Source: an uncultured Muribaculaceae bacterium
Lineage (GTDB): Bacteria; Bacteroidota; Bacteroidia; Bacteroidales; Muribaculaceae
Direction: 5' to 3'
DNA length: 64,000 nt
NCBI GenBank assembly: GCA_944320595.1
Contig: CALUIB010000002.1
Location: 111,860 to 175,859, forward strand
Shown: positions 1 through 9,630 of the stretch, one piece after another
Layout: each line of letters opens with the position of its first letter
How positions within the stretch are numbered: position 1 is the stretch's first letter
Made by a program: the position numbers and the translations under genes
Notes under the pieces: generated by a model
Databases searched by the model: none
The model's input: only the letters and a program-made list of their open reading frames with translations
Told to the model about the DNA's origin: nothing

Positions 1-3000
1 CACCAAACTTGAAGTCAATCACCACCGTTTCCCCGTCGGGGGTCACCACCACGCGGTCGGGGCGGTAGTGCCGCCCGTCAACCGAGAATGTCCGTTCTTT
101 ATACACCTTGTTGCCGCGGGCAAACCACCGCCGCACCTCGTCGCTCTGCACAAGTATGCTGCGAATGATGTCGCACACCTCGTCATACTGCTCGGGCAGC
201 ACCACGCAGCGCACCCGGCAATACTTCAGCCACCGTTCCACCTCGCCCTCGTTGTGTATCATGCCCAGTATCTTGTGCAGCAATATTCCGCGCTCCTGCT
301 TGGCCGTGTAGAACACCTCGGGCAGGTCGAAACGTGCCAAGTCGTGGCGGTTGATGACGAAATACGGGAGCATGGGCATCATCTTTGGCAACTCGGCCGG
401 TTTCCCTTCATTGTGGGCAAGCCTGCCCACACAATAGCCGGTGTCGGCCTTTTCCACCCCCACGGCCACCTCGCTGTCATAGCTGGAGTTCAATTCCTTC
501 ACCCTCGCCTCAAGCATTGAGTCGGAGCCATATTCACACAGGAACTCGTTAATCGACAGATTGGCAAGCGATTCCGACGGCTTGTCGGGGCGTTCGGTGA
601 ATATGTGCAGTTCATCCACCGCCCTCGTAAAAGCCACGTAGGTCTTGTTGAGCGAGTCGATTACGCACTCAGTCACCCTCTTACCGTATGCCTCGGCAAG
701 CAACGACGCGTCAATCTGCTTGTAATACTTTACCGGAACAAGCGGCGGCACCGCAGCGGCGGCATCGGCAGCAAACAGCCCCGCCTGTAGGAACTCATCG
801 CGAGAGAACCACAGCGTGTCGTCGTGCTTGCACATCTCCCAGTTGGCAAACGGGATAACCACGCACGGGAACTCAAGCCCCTTCGACTTGTGGATAGTCA
901 TCACATTTATTGCATCCACCCCGGCAGGCGAGGTTATCGACAACTTGTCGCAATTTCGATCCCACCAGTCGATAAATCCACGTATGCCCGGCACGCCCCT
1001 CATGCTGAACTCTATCACATAATCCTGCAAGGCCGATATGAACGGATTTTCGCGCTCCCGTGCCTCGGGCGACACGGCTTTCTCTATTATGCGTTCCACC
1101 ACCGACACCAAGTTGTGGCACTGGCTGTCGCGCGGCACGAACTCGTCAACCTCGCCAAGCATCTCCTCGCGGCTCACCGGCGAAGTCACTGCAAGCTCCA
1201 TAGCCTGCTCGGGCTGCAAGCCTTGGTTCAAGTATTTTTCATACTGCCGTAGCAGCCTGTGTATCTTCTCCTCCAGCTCTTGGCGATCGGTCTTCTGCCC
1301 GCCACGCAGCTCCACTGCCACGCCCAGGTATCGCAAGTGGCTTATTATGAGCCGCACCGTGGGGCTGTTTTTGAGCAATAGCGAGTCGCTCGAAATCACC
1401 TTGAAGTTGCGCACCGCGCCAGGCTCCAAGTTATATTCGAGCAGCCGCTTAATCACAGCCGCGCCCTCGGTGTTGGTATTCACCAATATGGCAACGTCGC
1501 TTTGCCTGTAACCGCGGTCGAGTATTGCCGACAGCTCGACCGGCAGACGTTCAAGCACACGGTCGATAAACTTGAAGCTGCCTGCATCGTCGCCCCCAGC
1601 TTCGTCTTCACCACCGCTGCCTTTCTCGGGGGGGTCGAGGATTTCCACCCTGACGTATCCGCTATCGACACGTTTCTTTTCATTGGGCATTTGCACCACA
1701 TTGCCATAGACATCGGTCACGCCCATGCGTATGGCCGCCATGGTGAAAAAGGTGTTGTTGAACTTGACCACAAACGGCGCACTGCGCCAGTTGGTGCTTT
1801 TCGTCCCGTCAACCTCGGCACGACTGCCAAACTGCTGTTTCACCTTGTATTGCAGCAACGACGGGTCGCTGTTACGGAAACGGTATATGCACTGTTTCTC
1901 GTCGCCTATTATCAAGTTGTCGTTGCCCGACGAAAGGCTGTTGCTCAACAATGGGCTGAAGTTTTGCCACTGCAATGCCGACGTGTCTTGAAATTCATCG
2001 ACAAGGAAATTGTTTATCCACACGCCTATGCGCTCGTATATGAATGGAGTGTCTTCCTCGCTTATTATGTCGTTTAGCAATTCGTTGGTGTCGGACAGCA
2101 ATATCAAATTATTGTCCTTGCGGAACTGCCCCACACTGCCGCTTATCCCCCCGAGCAGCCCCAGCATATAAATGTTGCGGTTGGTATTGCCCAATAACAG
2201 ATACTCGGCATACAGCCGCCCAATAAGTTCAAGTTCGGGCGCGATGCTGCCAATGACTGCTTCACGCAAGGCCGGAGCCTTGGCCATCTTTTTCAGCACC
2301 TTTTCGGGCTGGGCCATATATTTAAGCACATTGTCGGGTTTCTCGTCCTTCACGCAGTCGGCCCCGCCGGCCATCCTCACTATCATGGCGGCGGCACCCG
2401 TTCCCATCATGAAATCGCGCACGCCGCGGTTGTCGATAATTTGCAACGCCCTTCGGGCCGCGTCGGCAATCCCGTTGCAGCACCGTGTCACCATGCCGCC
2501 CACGACCTGCTGGAACCGTGCCACGTTGCCGCCGCCCTCGGGCGCGAAATACTCGGCCATCTCCCTCCCGGCCTTGCGGTACTGCTCGGTGTTGATGACC
2601 GAGGCAAACTTGAACAAGTCGCCGCTCCCCAGCTGCGGCGACGCAATCGACGAGAATATGTTCCAGCCCGAGCCTTCATTGATTTTCTCGCTGACATACT
2701 TGTTAAGCCACCCCACCACGGGATTGTCGGCCTTGGAATAGTTGCGGCGGAGTCGCGAAAGGAAATCGCGTATGCCCACCTCCATGGCATACTTCTCGTT
2801 AAGTTCTATGTTGTAATCGTATGGCACATCGATTTCACCGGCAAATGTGCGCAAAATTATCTGGAAGAACGAGTCGATGGTGCTTACGTTGAAATTGGTG
2901 TAGTCAAACAGCAATTCGCCCAAAGCCCTCCCGGCAGCCTGCCGCACTTTCCCTTCTTCCACGCCGAAACGGCTGCACAGTGTTCCAAGGTAGGGACTTT

Positions 3001-3244
3001 TGCCATCTTCCCAATAACCGGCAAGCACTGCAAGCTCCTTGATGATGCGCTCCTTCATCTCCTCGGTTGCCTTGTTGGTGAACGTCACGGCCAGTATGTG
3101 CCGGTGGTACTCCCGCCCCTCGGTTTCGGCAAGGCGGTATGCACCCGTCTCCTTGTCCTTCTCGCCAAGGAGCAGCGTTATATACTCAAGGGCAAGCGTG
3201 TAAGTCTTACCCGAGCCTGCCGATGCCTTGATTATCTTCAGCAT
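1..3244 (-). CDS. AddA/RecB-like UvrD-family helicase-nuclease (3' end cut by window edge)
   Basis: Large ATP-dependent helicase-exonuclease for double-strand break processing; at least 1081 residues are visible and the stop lies left of base 1. The start ATG at 3244 is followed at once by a Walker A loop (ASAGSGKT). Further along are a DEFQDTS Walker B motif, GDEKQCIYRFR (motif III), a TIHKSKGLEFP motif and AFTRAVDELHIF (motif VI), all typical of superfamily 1A helicases. At the window edge the frame reads YRPDRVVV followed by VIDFKFG, the signature of a PD-(D/E)XK RecB-type nuclease, so both domains are present. It starts 12 bp after the SUI1 gene and probably shares its transcript. An AddB-like partner is not visible and could lie to the left. 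The helicase family call is firm; AddA as opposed to RecB is inference. Confidence 0.9.
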   Translation of the reverse strand, partial: MLKIIKASAGSGKTYTLALEYITLLLGEKDKETGAYRLAETEGREYHRHILAVTFTNKATEEMKERIIKELAVLAGYWEDGKSPYLGTLCSRFGVEEGKVRQAAGRALGELLFDYTNFNVSTIDSFFQIILRTFAGEIDVPYDYNIELNEKYAMEVGIRDFLSRLRRNYSKADNPVVGWLNKYVSEKINEGSGWNIFSSIASPQLGSGDLFKFASVINTEQYRKAGREMAEYFAPEGGGNVARFQQVVGGMVTRCCNGIADAARRALQIIDNRGVRDFMMGTGAAAMIVRMAGGADCVKDEKPDNVLKYMAQPEKVLKKMAKAPALREAVIGSIAPELELIGRLYAEYLLLGNTNRNIYMLGLLGGISGSVGQFRKDNNLILLSDTNELLNDIISEEDTPFIYERIGVWINNFLVDEFQDTSALQWQNFSPLLSNSLSSGNDNLIIGDEKQCIYRFRNSDPSLLQYKVKQQFGSRAEVDGTKSTNWRSAPFVVKFNNTFFTMAAIRMGVTDVYGNVVQMPNEKKRVDSGYVRVEILDPPEKGSGGEDEAGGDDAGSFKFIDRVLERLPVELSAILDRGYRQSDVAILVNTNTEGAAVIKRLLEYNLEPGAVRNFKVISSDSLLLKNSPTVRLIISHLRYLGVAVELRGGQKTDRQELEEKIHRLLRQYEKYLNQGLQPEQAMELAVTSPVSREEMLGEVDEFVPRDSQCHNLVSVVERIIEKAVSPEARERENPFISALQDYVIEFSMRGVPGIRGFIDWWDRNCDKLSITSPAGVDAINVMTIHKSKGLEFPCVVIPFANWEMCKHDDTLWFSRDEFLQAGLFAADAAAAVPPLVPVKYYKQIDASLLAEAYGKRVTECVIDSLNKTYVAFTRAVDELHIFTERPDKPSESLANLSINEFLCEYGSDSMLEARVKELNSSYDSEVAVGVEKADTGYCVGRLAHNEGKPAELPKMMPMLPYFVINRHDLARFDLPEVFYTAKQERGILLHKILGMIHNEGEVERWLKYCRVRCVVLPEQYDEVCDIIRSILVQSDEVRRWFARGNKVYKERTFSVDGRHYRPDRVVVTPDGETVVIDFKFG

Positions 3245-3256
3245 GGCCTCATGTTT

Positions 3257-3604
3257 TTATATAATCCGAGCCTTGTACCCTCGCTCGCGCAGCAGTTCGC
3301 ACACACGCTGGCGCATATCGCCCTGTATCAAAATCTCGCCGCCACGCGCCGAGCCGCCAACGCCGCACTGCAACTTCAGCTCCTTGGCAAGTGCCTTCAC
3401 AGCCTCGTCGCTGCCGTCAAAGCCCACCACCAGCGTCACCTTCTTGCCGTTGCGGTTGCGCTTGTCGAGCATCACGTCCACCCGCCCTGTGGCCGCCCGT
3501 CCACCGTCCTGGGCAGGTTGCTCCTCCTCGGGTTCGTTTTTAGCCACTTCAGCCGGATCGATGCCAAACGCCGCCCCCAGTTTGTCTTTCCAATCGATGT
3601 CCAT
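3257..3604 (-). CDS. SUI1/eIF1-like translation factor (YciH family)
   Basis: Protein of 115 residues. The C-terminal 75 residues form the SUI1 domain, with a strand-rich segment (VTLVVGFDGSDEAVKALAKELK), a CGVGGSARGGEILIQGD core and a final RGYKARII. The family resembles eukaryotic eIF1 and bacterial YciH and is thought to act on ribosomal initiation. The N-terminal 40 residues are acidic and probably disordered. The gene is followed after 12 bp by the helicase-nuclease gene on the same strand. The length is usual for bacterial members. The cellular role in Bacteroidota is not established. Confidence 0.88.
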   Translation of the reverse strand: MDIDWKDKLGAAFGIDPAEVAKNEPEEEQPAQDGGRAATGRVDVMLDKRNRNGKKVTLVVGFDGSDEAVKALAKELKLQCGVGGSARGGEILIQGDMRQRVCELLRERGYKARII

Positions 3605-3834
3605 AAAACCAAATAATCACAAGTTTATCCCACGAAATTAACAAATATTGCCCGATGCCGCAACACCTTTGCCGAAAACTGCCCTCAAAAAACATCTACA
3701 CATGATTATGTTCTCAGCATAAAAAATACCGACCACACCGAAGTAGATTAAAACACGCACCATTGCCGCCATACTACATGACGAAACACGAGTGCCATGC
3801 AATATTATGTGCCTTTTCTCGTTCTTTAATAGTG

Positions 3835-4569
3835 ATGAAAGGTGCGTTTTTACGAAATATTATCATTCTATCCATTGCTGTGCTGGCTTGCGGCACGGGG
3901 CAGGCCGTGGCTGCCGGGGGGAACAACCAGGATTTGCTCAACCGCCCGTATGCCGACCTAAAACGGCTGCACTTCGGGTTCTCGGTGGGCATGCACTTCC
4001 AGGACTTGATGCTGAAGAACAACGGGTTCATCACCGATGCCGGCGAGGCATGGGTGGCCGAAGTGCCGGCACATTCTCCCGGTTTCTGCGTCAACGTGCT
4101 CGCCGACCTGCGCCTGTCGCAATACTTCAACCTGCGGCTTTCGCCGGGAATGTACTTCGGCAACAAGCGAGTGACCTTCCTCGACACCAACAGTGGCACC
4201 GAGGAGACGCAAAACATACGCAGTAACTACGTTGTGGTGCCGCTCGACCTGAAATATTCGGCCCTGCGGTACAAGAACCTGCGCCCTTACTTAGTTGGCG
4301 GCGTGATGGGGGTGTTTGACGTGGCAAAAAAGCGCAGCGAGCAACTTAGGCTCACTTCGGCCGACTTGATGCTGACTATCGGGTTCGGGTGCGACTTCTA
4401 CCTGCCATTCTTCAAGCTGTGCCCCGAGGTGAAATTCTGTTTCGGGCTGCGCGACCTGCTCGACCACGTTCGCGACGACCTTTCCGACGACCCCGAGATG
4501 ATGAAATACACCCGCTCAATCGACCGCGGGCGGTCAAGAATGGTCGTTGTCACCTTCTATTTTGAATAA
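3835..4569 (+). CDS. porT: PorT-like T9SS outer-membrane beta-barrel protein
   Basis: Protein of 244 residues from the ATG at 3835. That start gives a clean signal peptide (MKGAFLRNIIILSIAVLACG, cleavage near GQAVAA). Upstream TTG and ATG codons at 3763 and 3778 would bury the signal. The mature part begins with an RPYADLKRLHFGFSVG segment and has alternating strands such as LRPYLVGGVMGVFD, ending in an aromatic VVTFYFE, the usual outer-membrane barrel terminus. The family (PorT/SprT) is needed for type IX secretion in Porphyromonas and gliding bacteria. It lies 12 bp upstream of porP, consistent with one operon. Barrel identity is firm; the PorT assignment rests on motif resemblance and context. 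Confidence 0.75.
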   Translation: MKGAFLRNIIILSIAVLACGTGQAVAAGGNNQDLLNRPYADLKRLHFGFSVGMHFQDLMLKNNGFITDAGEAWVAEVPAHSPGFCVNVLADLRLSQYFNLRLSPGMYFGNKRVTFLDTNSGTEETQNIRSNYVVVPLDLKYSALRYKNLRPYLVGGVMGVFDVAKKRSEQLRLTSADLMLTIGFGCDFYLPFFKLCPEVKFCFGLRDLLDHVRDDLSDDPEMMKYTRSIDRGRSRMVVVTFYFE

Positions 4570-4581
4570 TCCCGACAAAAA

Positions 4582-5574
4582 ATGACGAGCCGCTACACCA
4601 AAATATTCACTATCATTGCCATAATGCTGGCAGCCATGCTCGCCCCAGCAGGCGCGGCTGCGCAGAGCGATGCCCTGTTCTCGCAATACTGGGCGCTGCC
4701 TTCATATTACAACCCGGCAGCGGCAGGCAACAGCGACTCGATAAAAATCACCGCCGGAGCCAAGATGCAATGGGTGGGCATTCCCAACGCCCCGGTCACA
4801 TTCACCGGCCTGGCCGACAGCCCGTTCAAGGTATTCGGCAAGCGCATTGGCGTGGGCATTGCATTCTCGCAAGAGAGCATAGGACTGTTCAGCACCATCA
4901 ACGTGGGCGCACAGCTCGCCTACAAGATGCCGCTGCTGGGCGGAACACTAAGCATAGGCCTGCAAGTGGGGCTGGCCAACCAGACGTTCCGCGGAACCGA
5001 AGTGTTCATTCCCGAAGGCGACGACTACCACAACAGCGACGACGAGGCAATCCCCACCAACGACATAGCCGGAATGGCATTCGACATGGCGGCGGGCGTG
5101 TTCTACACGCACCGCTGGTTTTGGGCATCGCTGTCATCGACCCACGTGCTGCAACCCACCATGACACTGAAGTCCGAGAACAGCCAGGCATCGGAAGGGC
5201 AATACGAATTCCAGATGGGCCGCGCACTCTATTTCATGGCAGGCAGCAATATTCCAATAAAAAATACGTTATTTGAAATACAGCCGTCGATGATGCTGCG
5301 CACCGACCTGTCGTCGTTCACCGGCGACATCACTGCAAGGGTGCGTTTCAAGAAGTTCCTTTCGGGTGGCATAGGCTACAGGTGGAACGACGCAGTGTCG
5401 GTAATGGTGGGCGGCGAATACAAGAACTTCTTCCTCGGGTATTGCTACGACTTCCCCGTCTCGGCAATATCGCGCGCAAGCAGCGGCAGCCACGAGGTGT
5501 TCTTGCAATACAACGTGAAACTTAACCTACAAGACAAAAATAAAAACAAGCATAAAAGCATTCGCATAATGTAA
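4582..5574 (+). CDS. porP: PorP/SprF-family T9SS membrane protein
   Basis: Protein of 330 residues with a signal peptide ending near APAGAAAQ. The segment DALFSQYWALPSYYNPAAAGNSD is the classic PorP/SprF N-terminal signature. The rest is a predicted outer-membrane barrel (repeated glycine-rich strands such as GVGIAFSQE, LSIGLQVGL and GGIGYRWND). In T9SS the protein links the PorK/PorN ring and cell-surface partners. It sits 12 bp after porT and 4 bp before porK. The basic C-terminal tail (DKNKNKHKSIRIM) extends beyond the barrel and is slightly unusual. Confidence 0.93.
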   Translation: MTSRYTKIFTIIAIMLAAMLAPAGAAAQSDALFSQYWALPSYYNPAAAGNSDSIKITAGAKMQWVGIPNAPVTFTGLADSPFKVFGKRIGVGIAFSQESIGLFSTINVGAQLAYKMPLLGGTLSIGLQVGLANQTFRGTEVFIPEGDDYHNSDDEAIPTNDIAGMAFDMAAGVFYTHRWFWASLSSTHVLQPTMTLKSENSQASEGQYEFQMGRALYFMAGSNIPIKNTLFEIQPSMMLRTDLSSFTGDITARVRFKKFLSGGIGYRWNDAVSVMVGGEYKNFFLGYCYDFPVSAISRASSGSHEVFLQYNVKLNLQDKNKNKHKSIRIM

Positions 5575-5578
5575 CGAT

Positions 5579-7009
5579 ATGAAAAAAGGACTGATTTATA
5601 TTGCTTCGGCACTGGGGCTGCTTGCCACTTCGTGCATGTCGTCGCGCAGCATCAGCGCAGGCGGCGAGGTCACCGGGGTGGGCGGCACGGCCTACACCGA
5701 ACCTACGCCATACGGAATGGTGCTGGTGGAGCGCGGCTCGATGCGCATAGGCCCGGCCGAAAACGACTCGGCCTGGGGCATACGCAAGGACGACCGCGGA
5801 ATATCGGTCGATGCCTTTTGGATGGACGAGACCGAAATCACCAATTCCAAGTATAAGCAGTTCGTGCTTTGGGTGCGCGACTCGATTATCCGCGAACGCC
5901 TTGCCGACCCGGCATACGGCGGCAACGAGGAATACCGCATCGAGGAAGACGACGAGGGGAATCCCATAACGCCGCACCTCAACTGGAACAAGGCGATACC
6001 TTGGCGCAACCCCGACGAGGACGAGCAACGCGCCATCGAGAGCGTGTACCGCACCAACCCCATAACCGGTGCACGCGAGCTCGACCCCGAGCAGATGAAC
6101 TACCGATATGAGATTTTCAACCTCACCGAGGCCGCAAAGCGCAAATACCGCCGAGACCCGGCTCGCCGAGACCTCAACACCGACCACCCGGTGAACGAGG
6201 AGCTGCCCACCATATCGAAGGACACCGCCTACATGACCGATGACGGACGAATCGTGCGCCAAACCATAACGCGACAGCTCACCGGCGACTACGACTTCCT
6301 GAACACCTACATCGTGAACATATACCCCGACACCACGTGCTGGATTAACGACTTCGACAATGCCTACAACGAGCAGTACGTGCGTATGTACTTCTCACAC
6401 GCCGGGTACAACGACTTCCCGGTGGTGGGCGTGAGCTGGGAACAGGCCAACGCATTCTGCGCCTGGCGAACGGCTTACCTTAAACGCGCACTGGGGGCGC
6501 AAGGCGTGTATGTGGAGCCCTACCGCCTGCCCACCGAGGCCGAATGGGAATATGCCGCACGTGCCGGCATCGATGGCAACAAGTTCCCCTGGGAGGGCGA
6601 TATGCCAATCGACGAGAACGAAGGGTGCTTCTATGCCAACTTCAAGCCGCAGGAGGGCAACTACGTGCGCGACGGCAACATCATAACCTCGCAAGCCGGT
6701 ACATACGATGCCAACGACTTCGGCCTGTTCGACATGGCCGGCAACGTGAGCGAGTGGACCTCGACCGCATACACCGAGAGCATGAGCGAACGGACTTCGG
6801 ACCTCAACCCCGAATACCGCTACAACGCCGCAATCGAAGACCCCTACCGAATGAAACGCAAGGTGGTGCGCGGCGGCTCATGGAAGGACGTGGCACACAA
6901 CGTGCGCAGCGACCTGCGTATGTGGGAGTACCAAAACGAGCAGCGTTCCTACATAGGGTTCAGGTGCGTGCGCTCGGCCATAGGCTACCAAAAGAGCAAA
7001 CGCAAATAA
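5579..7009 (+). CDS. porK: PorK/GldK, T9SS ring lipoprotein with FGE-sulfatase fold
   Basis: Protein of 476 residues. It has a type II signal peptide with lipobox LATSC (Cys19), so it is anchored to the outer membrane facing the periplasm. Residues from about 45 onward carry the formylglycine-generating-enzyme-like fold: GMVLVERGSMRIG, FWMDETEITNSKY, GVSWEQANAFCAWR, YRLPTEAEWEYAAR, GLFDMAGNVSEWT and RGGSWKD. In T9SS this fold is structural: PorK forms the large periplasmic ring with PorN. It follows porP by 4 bp and precedes porL by 44 bp. Length matches the family. Confidence 0.95.
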   Translation: MKKGLIYIASALGLLATSCMSSRSISAGGEVTGVGGTAYTEPTPYGMVLVERGSMRIGPAENDSAWGIRKDDRGISVDAFWMDETEITNSKYKQFVLWVRDSIIRERLADPAYGGNEEYRIEEDDEGNPITPHLNWNKAIPWRNPDEDEQRAIESVYRTNPITGARELDPEQMNYRYEIFNLTEAAKRKYRRDPARRDLNTDHPVNEELPTISKDTAYMTDDGRIVRQTITRQLTGDYDFLNTYIVNIYPDTTCWINDFDNAYNEQYVRMYFSHAGYNDFPVVGVSWEQANAFCAWRTAYLKRALGAQGVYVEPYRLPTEAEWEYAARAGIDGNKFPWEGDMPIDENEGCFYANFKPQEGNYVRDGNIITSQAGTYDANDFGLFDMAGNVSEWTSTAYTESMSERTSDLNPEYRYNAAIEDPYRMKRKVVRGGSWKDVAHNVRSDLRMWEYQNEQRSYIGFRCVRSAIGYQKSKRK

Positions 7010-7053
7010 TCACACATATACCTAAAAATATATACACATACACTCTCACAGAC

Positions 7054-8022
7054 ATGGGCAAATATAAAAAATATAAGAACAGCATAGAACGCTTCCTTTC
7101 GGGCGAAAAGGGACAGCGTTTCTTCAATTTCGCTTACAGCATAGGTGCCGCAGTGGTTATTTGGGGTGCCCTGTTCAAGATTTTGCACTTGCCGGGCGGC
7201 AACACGCTGCTGTGCATAGGCATGGGCACCGAGGTGCTTATGTTCATTCTCACGGCTTTCGACCGCCCCGAGCAGGCCTACAAGTGGGAAGAGGTGTTCC
7301 CCGTGCTGCGCACCAAGGACCCCGACGACCGCCCCGACTTTTCAAGCGGCAACGGCATCATAATAAATGGCGGCACGGCAGCCAGCGGCCAAACGATAAA
7401 CATCGCCGGCGGCGTGGCTGGCGGCGCATCTGGACTGCCGCAGGGCATCAACATATCGGAGGACGACACCCGCTCGCTCAGCGAAAGCATCGCAAAGATG
7501 GCGGCGGCAAGCGACCAGCTCTCGAAAATGGCCGAGCTGACCGATGCCACCTCGCAATACCTGTCGCAACTGTCGGCAATATCCGAGCAGATGGACCGTC
7601 TGCGCACCACCACAGAGTCGCTCAACCAAGTATCGGAAGTGCTGCTCGCATCCTACCAGTCCATCACCGACAACAGCGAAAACATCACGCGCAGCTCGCA
7701 AGGATACGTGGGGCAAATGGAAAACCTCAACCGCAACATCAACGGGCTTAACACCATCTACGAAATACAGCTGAAGAGCATATCGACGCAGCTCGAAAAC
7801 ATCGACCGCGTGAACCGCGGGCTGAAGGACATACGCGACATGTACGAGAAATCGGCAGCCGAGAGCGCAAGCTATTGCGACGAGGCCGAGAAGATGGCCC
7901 GCTATATGAAACAGCTCAACAGCGTTTACGAAAAAATGGTAAAGGCCATGACCGTGAACATGTACCGCCCTGTGGTGCCGGGAATGGACTTGAACAACAA
8001 CGACGACGATAACAAAGCATAA
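7054..8022 (+). CDS. porL: PorL/GldL, T9SS inner-membrane motor protein
   Basis: Protein of 322 residues. The ATG at 7054 was chosen because MGKYKKYKNSIERFLSGEKG immediately precedes two closely spaced membrane helices (about residues 25-45 and 50-70). The second region, FKILHLPGGNTLLCIGMGTEV, carries the conserved glutamate of the proton-driven motor. After a TAFDRPEQAYKWEEVFPVL segment comes a long cytoplasmic coiled-coil region rich in Asn, Ser and Leu. PorL and PorM form the energising complex of T9SS. It lies 8 bp upstream of porM. Confidence 0.94.
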   Translation: MGKYKKYKNSIERFLSGEKGQRFFNFAYSIGAAVVIWGALFKILHLPGGNTLLCIGMGTEVLMFILTAFDRPEQAYKWEEVFPVLRTKDPDDRPDFSSGNGIIINGGTAASGQTINIAGGVAGGASGLPQGINISEDDTRSLSESIAKMAAASDQLSKMAELTDATSQYLSQLSAISEQMDRLRTTTESLNQVSEVLLASYQSITDNSENITRSSQGYVGQMENLNRNINGLNTIYEIQLKSISTQLENIDRVNRGLKDIRDMYEKSAAESASYCDEAEKMARYMKQLNSVYEKMVKAMTVNMYRPVVPGMDLNNNDDDNKA

Positions 8023-8030
8023 CGACAAAG

Positions 8031-9608
8031 ATGGCTAACGCACATAATCAGACGGTGGGGCGAATGTCGCCGCGGCAAAAGATGATAAACCTCATGTATA
8101 TCGTCTTGACCGCCATGCTTGCCCTAAATGTGTCGAGCGACGTGCTCAACGGTTTCACGCAGGTGGAAGACGGATTGACGCGCTCAAACCGCACCGTGGC
8201 CGACCGCAACCGTGCCATCTACGACCAACTCGAAGCATTCAACGCGCAAAACCCCGAAAAAGGCGGCGTGTGGTATGCACGGGCATCGGAGGTGAGGCAA
8301 CGCACCAACCAGCTTTACAACTACATCGACTCGCTCAAAAACATGATTGTGAAAACCTCGGACGGCGAAGACGGCGACGTGCGCAACATACGCAACCAGG
8401 ACGATACCGAGACCCCCTCGGTGATAATGCTCGCCCCACGCAACGGCAAGGGGCGCGAACTGCGCGAACGCATCGACCGTTACCGCTCGTTTGCTGCCGG
8501 GATGCTCAACGACTCGGTGAAACGCCTCAATATCGAAAACGCACTGTCAACCACCCCCCGGCAGCTACGTGCCGTGGGCAAGAACAAGTCTTGGGAAGAG
8601 GGGCTGTTCGAGAATATGCCGGTGGTGGCCTCGGTCACGCTGCTGTCGAAAATACAGAACGACTTGCTATATGCCGAAGGCGAAGTGCTGGGCACACTGC
8701 TCAACAACATCGACGCAAGCGACTTGCGCGTGAACCAGGTTGACGCTTTCGTAATCCCCGAGTCGCGCATAGTGATGCGCGGCGGCAACTATTCGGCCAA
8801 CATAGTGCTGGCGGCGGTCGATACAACGCAACGCCCCACGGTGTATATCAACGGCACCCGACTGGGCAACGACCGCGGCCTGTATGAAGTAACCACTTCG
8901 CGTTCGGGCGACTTCGACTACTCGGGCTACATAGAAATCGCCCACGGCGACGGCACCACATCGAAACATAATTTCACCTCGTCATACACGGTAATCGACC
9001 CCACGGCCACCATATCGGCAACGATGATGAACGTGCTATACGCGGGCATCGACAACCCACTGTCGATTGCCGTGCCGGGAATACCGAGCAATGCCATTTC
9101 GGCATCGATGACCAACGGCACACTGTCGCGCAACGGCGACACATGGAACGCCCACCCCGACAAGGTGGGAACCGAGGCCGTGGTGACAGTGACGGCAACC
9201 ATCGACGGCCGCCAGCAAACTGTGGCCACCAGCAACTTCCGCGTGCGCAAGCTGCCCGACCCGATGCCATACATCGCCTATACCGATAGCAAGGGAAATC
9301 CCGAACGCTACCGCGGCGGCAAGCCGTTTGCCAAGTCGCTGCTGTTGCAGACCGACGGCATCTCGGCAGCCATCGATGACGATATGCTCAACGTGGCCTA
9401 CCGCGTGCTTAGTTTCGAGACCGTGTTCTTCGACTCCATGGGCAACGCCATTCCCGAAGTGTCGGACGGCGACAAGTTCTCCAACCGGCAAAAGAGCAGT
9501 TTCCGCCGCCTCACCCGTGGGAAACGCTTTTACATCTCACGCGTGAGGGCGATAGGCCCCGACGGCATCGAGCGCACACTGGCCCCGATGGAAGTAATTG
9601 TGAACTGA
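8031..9608 (+). CDS. porM: PorM/GldM, T9SS periplasm-spanning motor subunit
   Basis: Protein of 525 residues. The start MANAHNQTVGRMSPRQKMIN is typical of GldM/PorM, followed by a single membrane helix (LMYIVLTAMLALNVS). The long periplasmic part contains a helical domain (residues about 40-220) and then beta-rich domains (ATISATMMNVLYAGIDNPLSI and later). This architecture transmits inner-membrane motor movement to the PorK/PorN ring. It sits 8 bp after porL and 22 bp before porN. No truncation is seen. Confidence 0.95.
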   Translation: MANAHNQTVGRMSPRQKMINLMYIVLTAMLALNVSSDVLNGFTQVEDGLTRSNRTVADRNRAIYDQLEAFNAQNPEKGGVWYARASEVRQRTNQLYNYIDSLKNMIVKTSDGEDGDVRNIRNQDDTETPSVIMLAPRNGKGRELRERIDRYRSFAAGMLNDSVKRLNIENALSTTPRQLRAVGKNKSWEEGLFENMPVVASVTLLSKIQNDLLYAEGEVLGTLLNNIDASDLRVNQVDAFVIPESRIVMRGGNYSANIVLAAVDTTQRPTVYINGTRLGNDRGLYEVTTSRSGDFDYSGYIEIAHGDGTTSKHNFTSSYTVIDPTATISATMMNVLYAGIDNPLSIAVPGIPSNAISASMTNGTLSRNGDTWNAHPDKVGTEAVVTVTATIDGRQQTVATSNFRVRKLPDPMPYIAYTDSKGNPERYRGGKPFAKSLLLQTDGISAAIDDDMLNVAYRVLSFETVFFDSMGNAIPEVSDGDKFSNRQKSSFRRLTRGKRFYISRVRAIGPDGIERTLAPMEVIVN

Positions 9609-9630
9609 TACTTTATTACGAGACATAACT

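Noticed and set aside
2441..3616. Long plus-strand open frame (391 codons) opposite the helicase-nuclease gene
   Set aside because: It is antisense to a frame with all helicase motifs, has no recognisable domain and arises from skewed codon use in GC-rich DNA.
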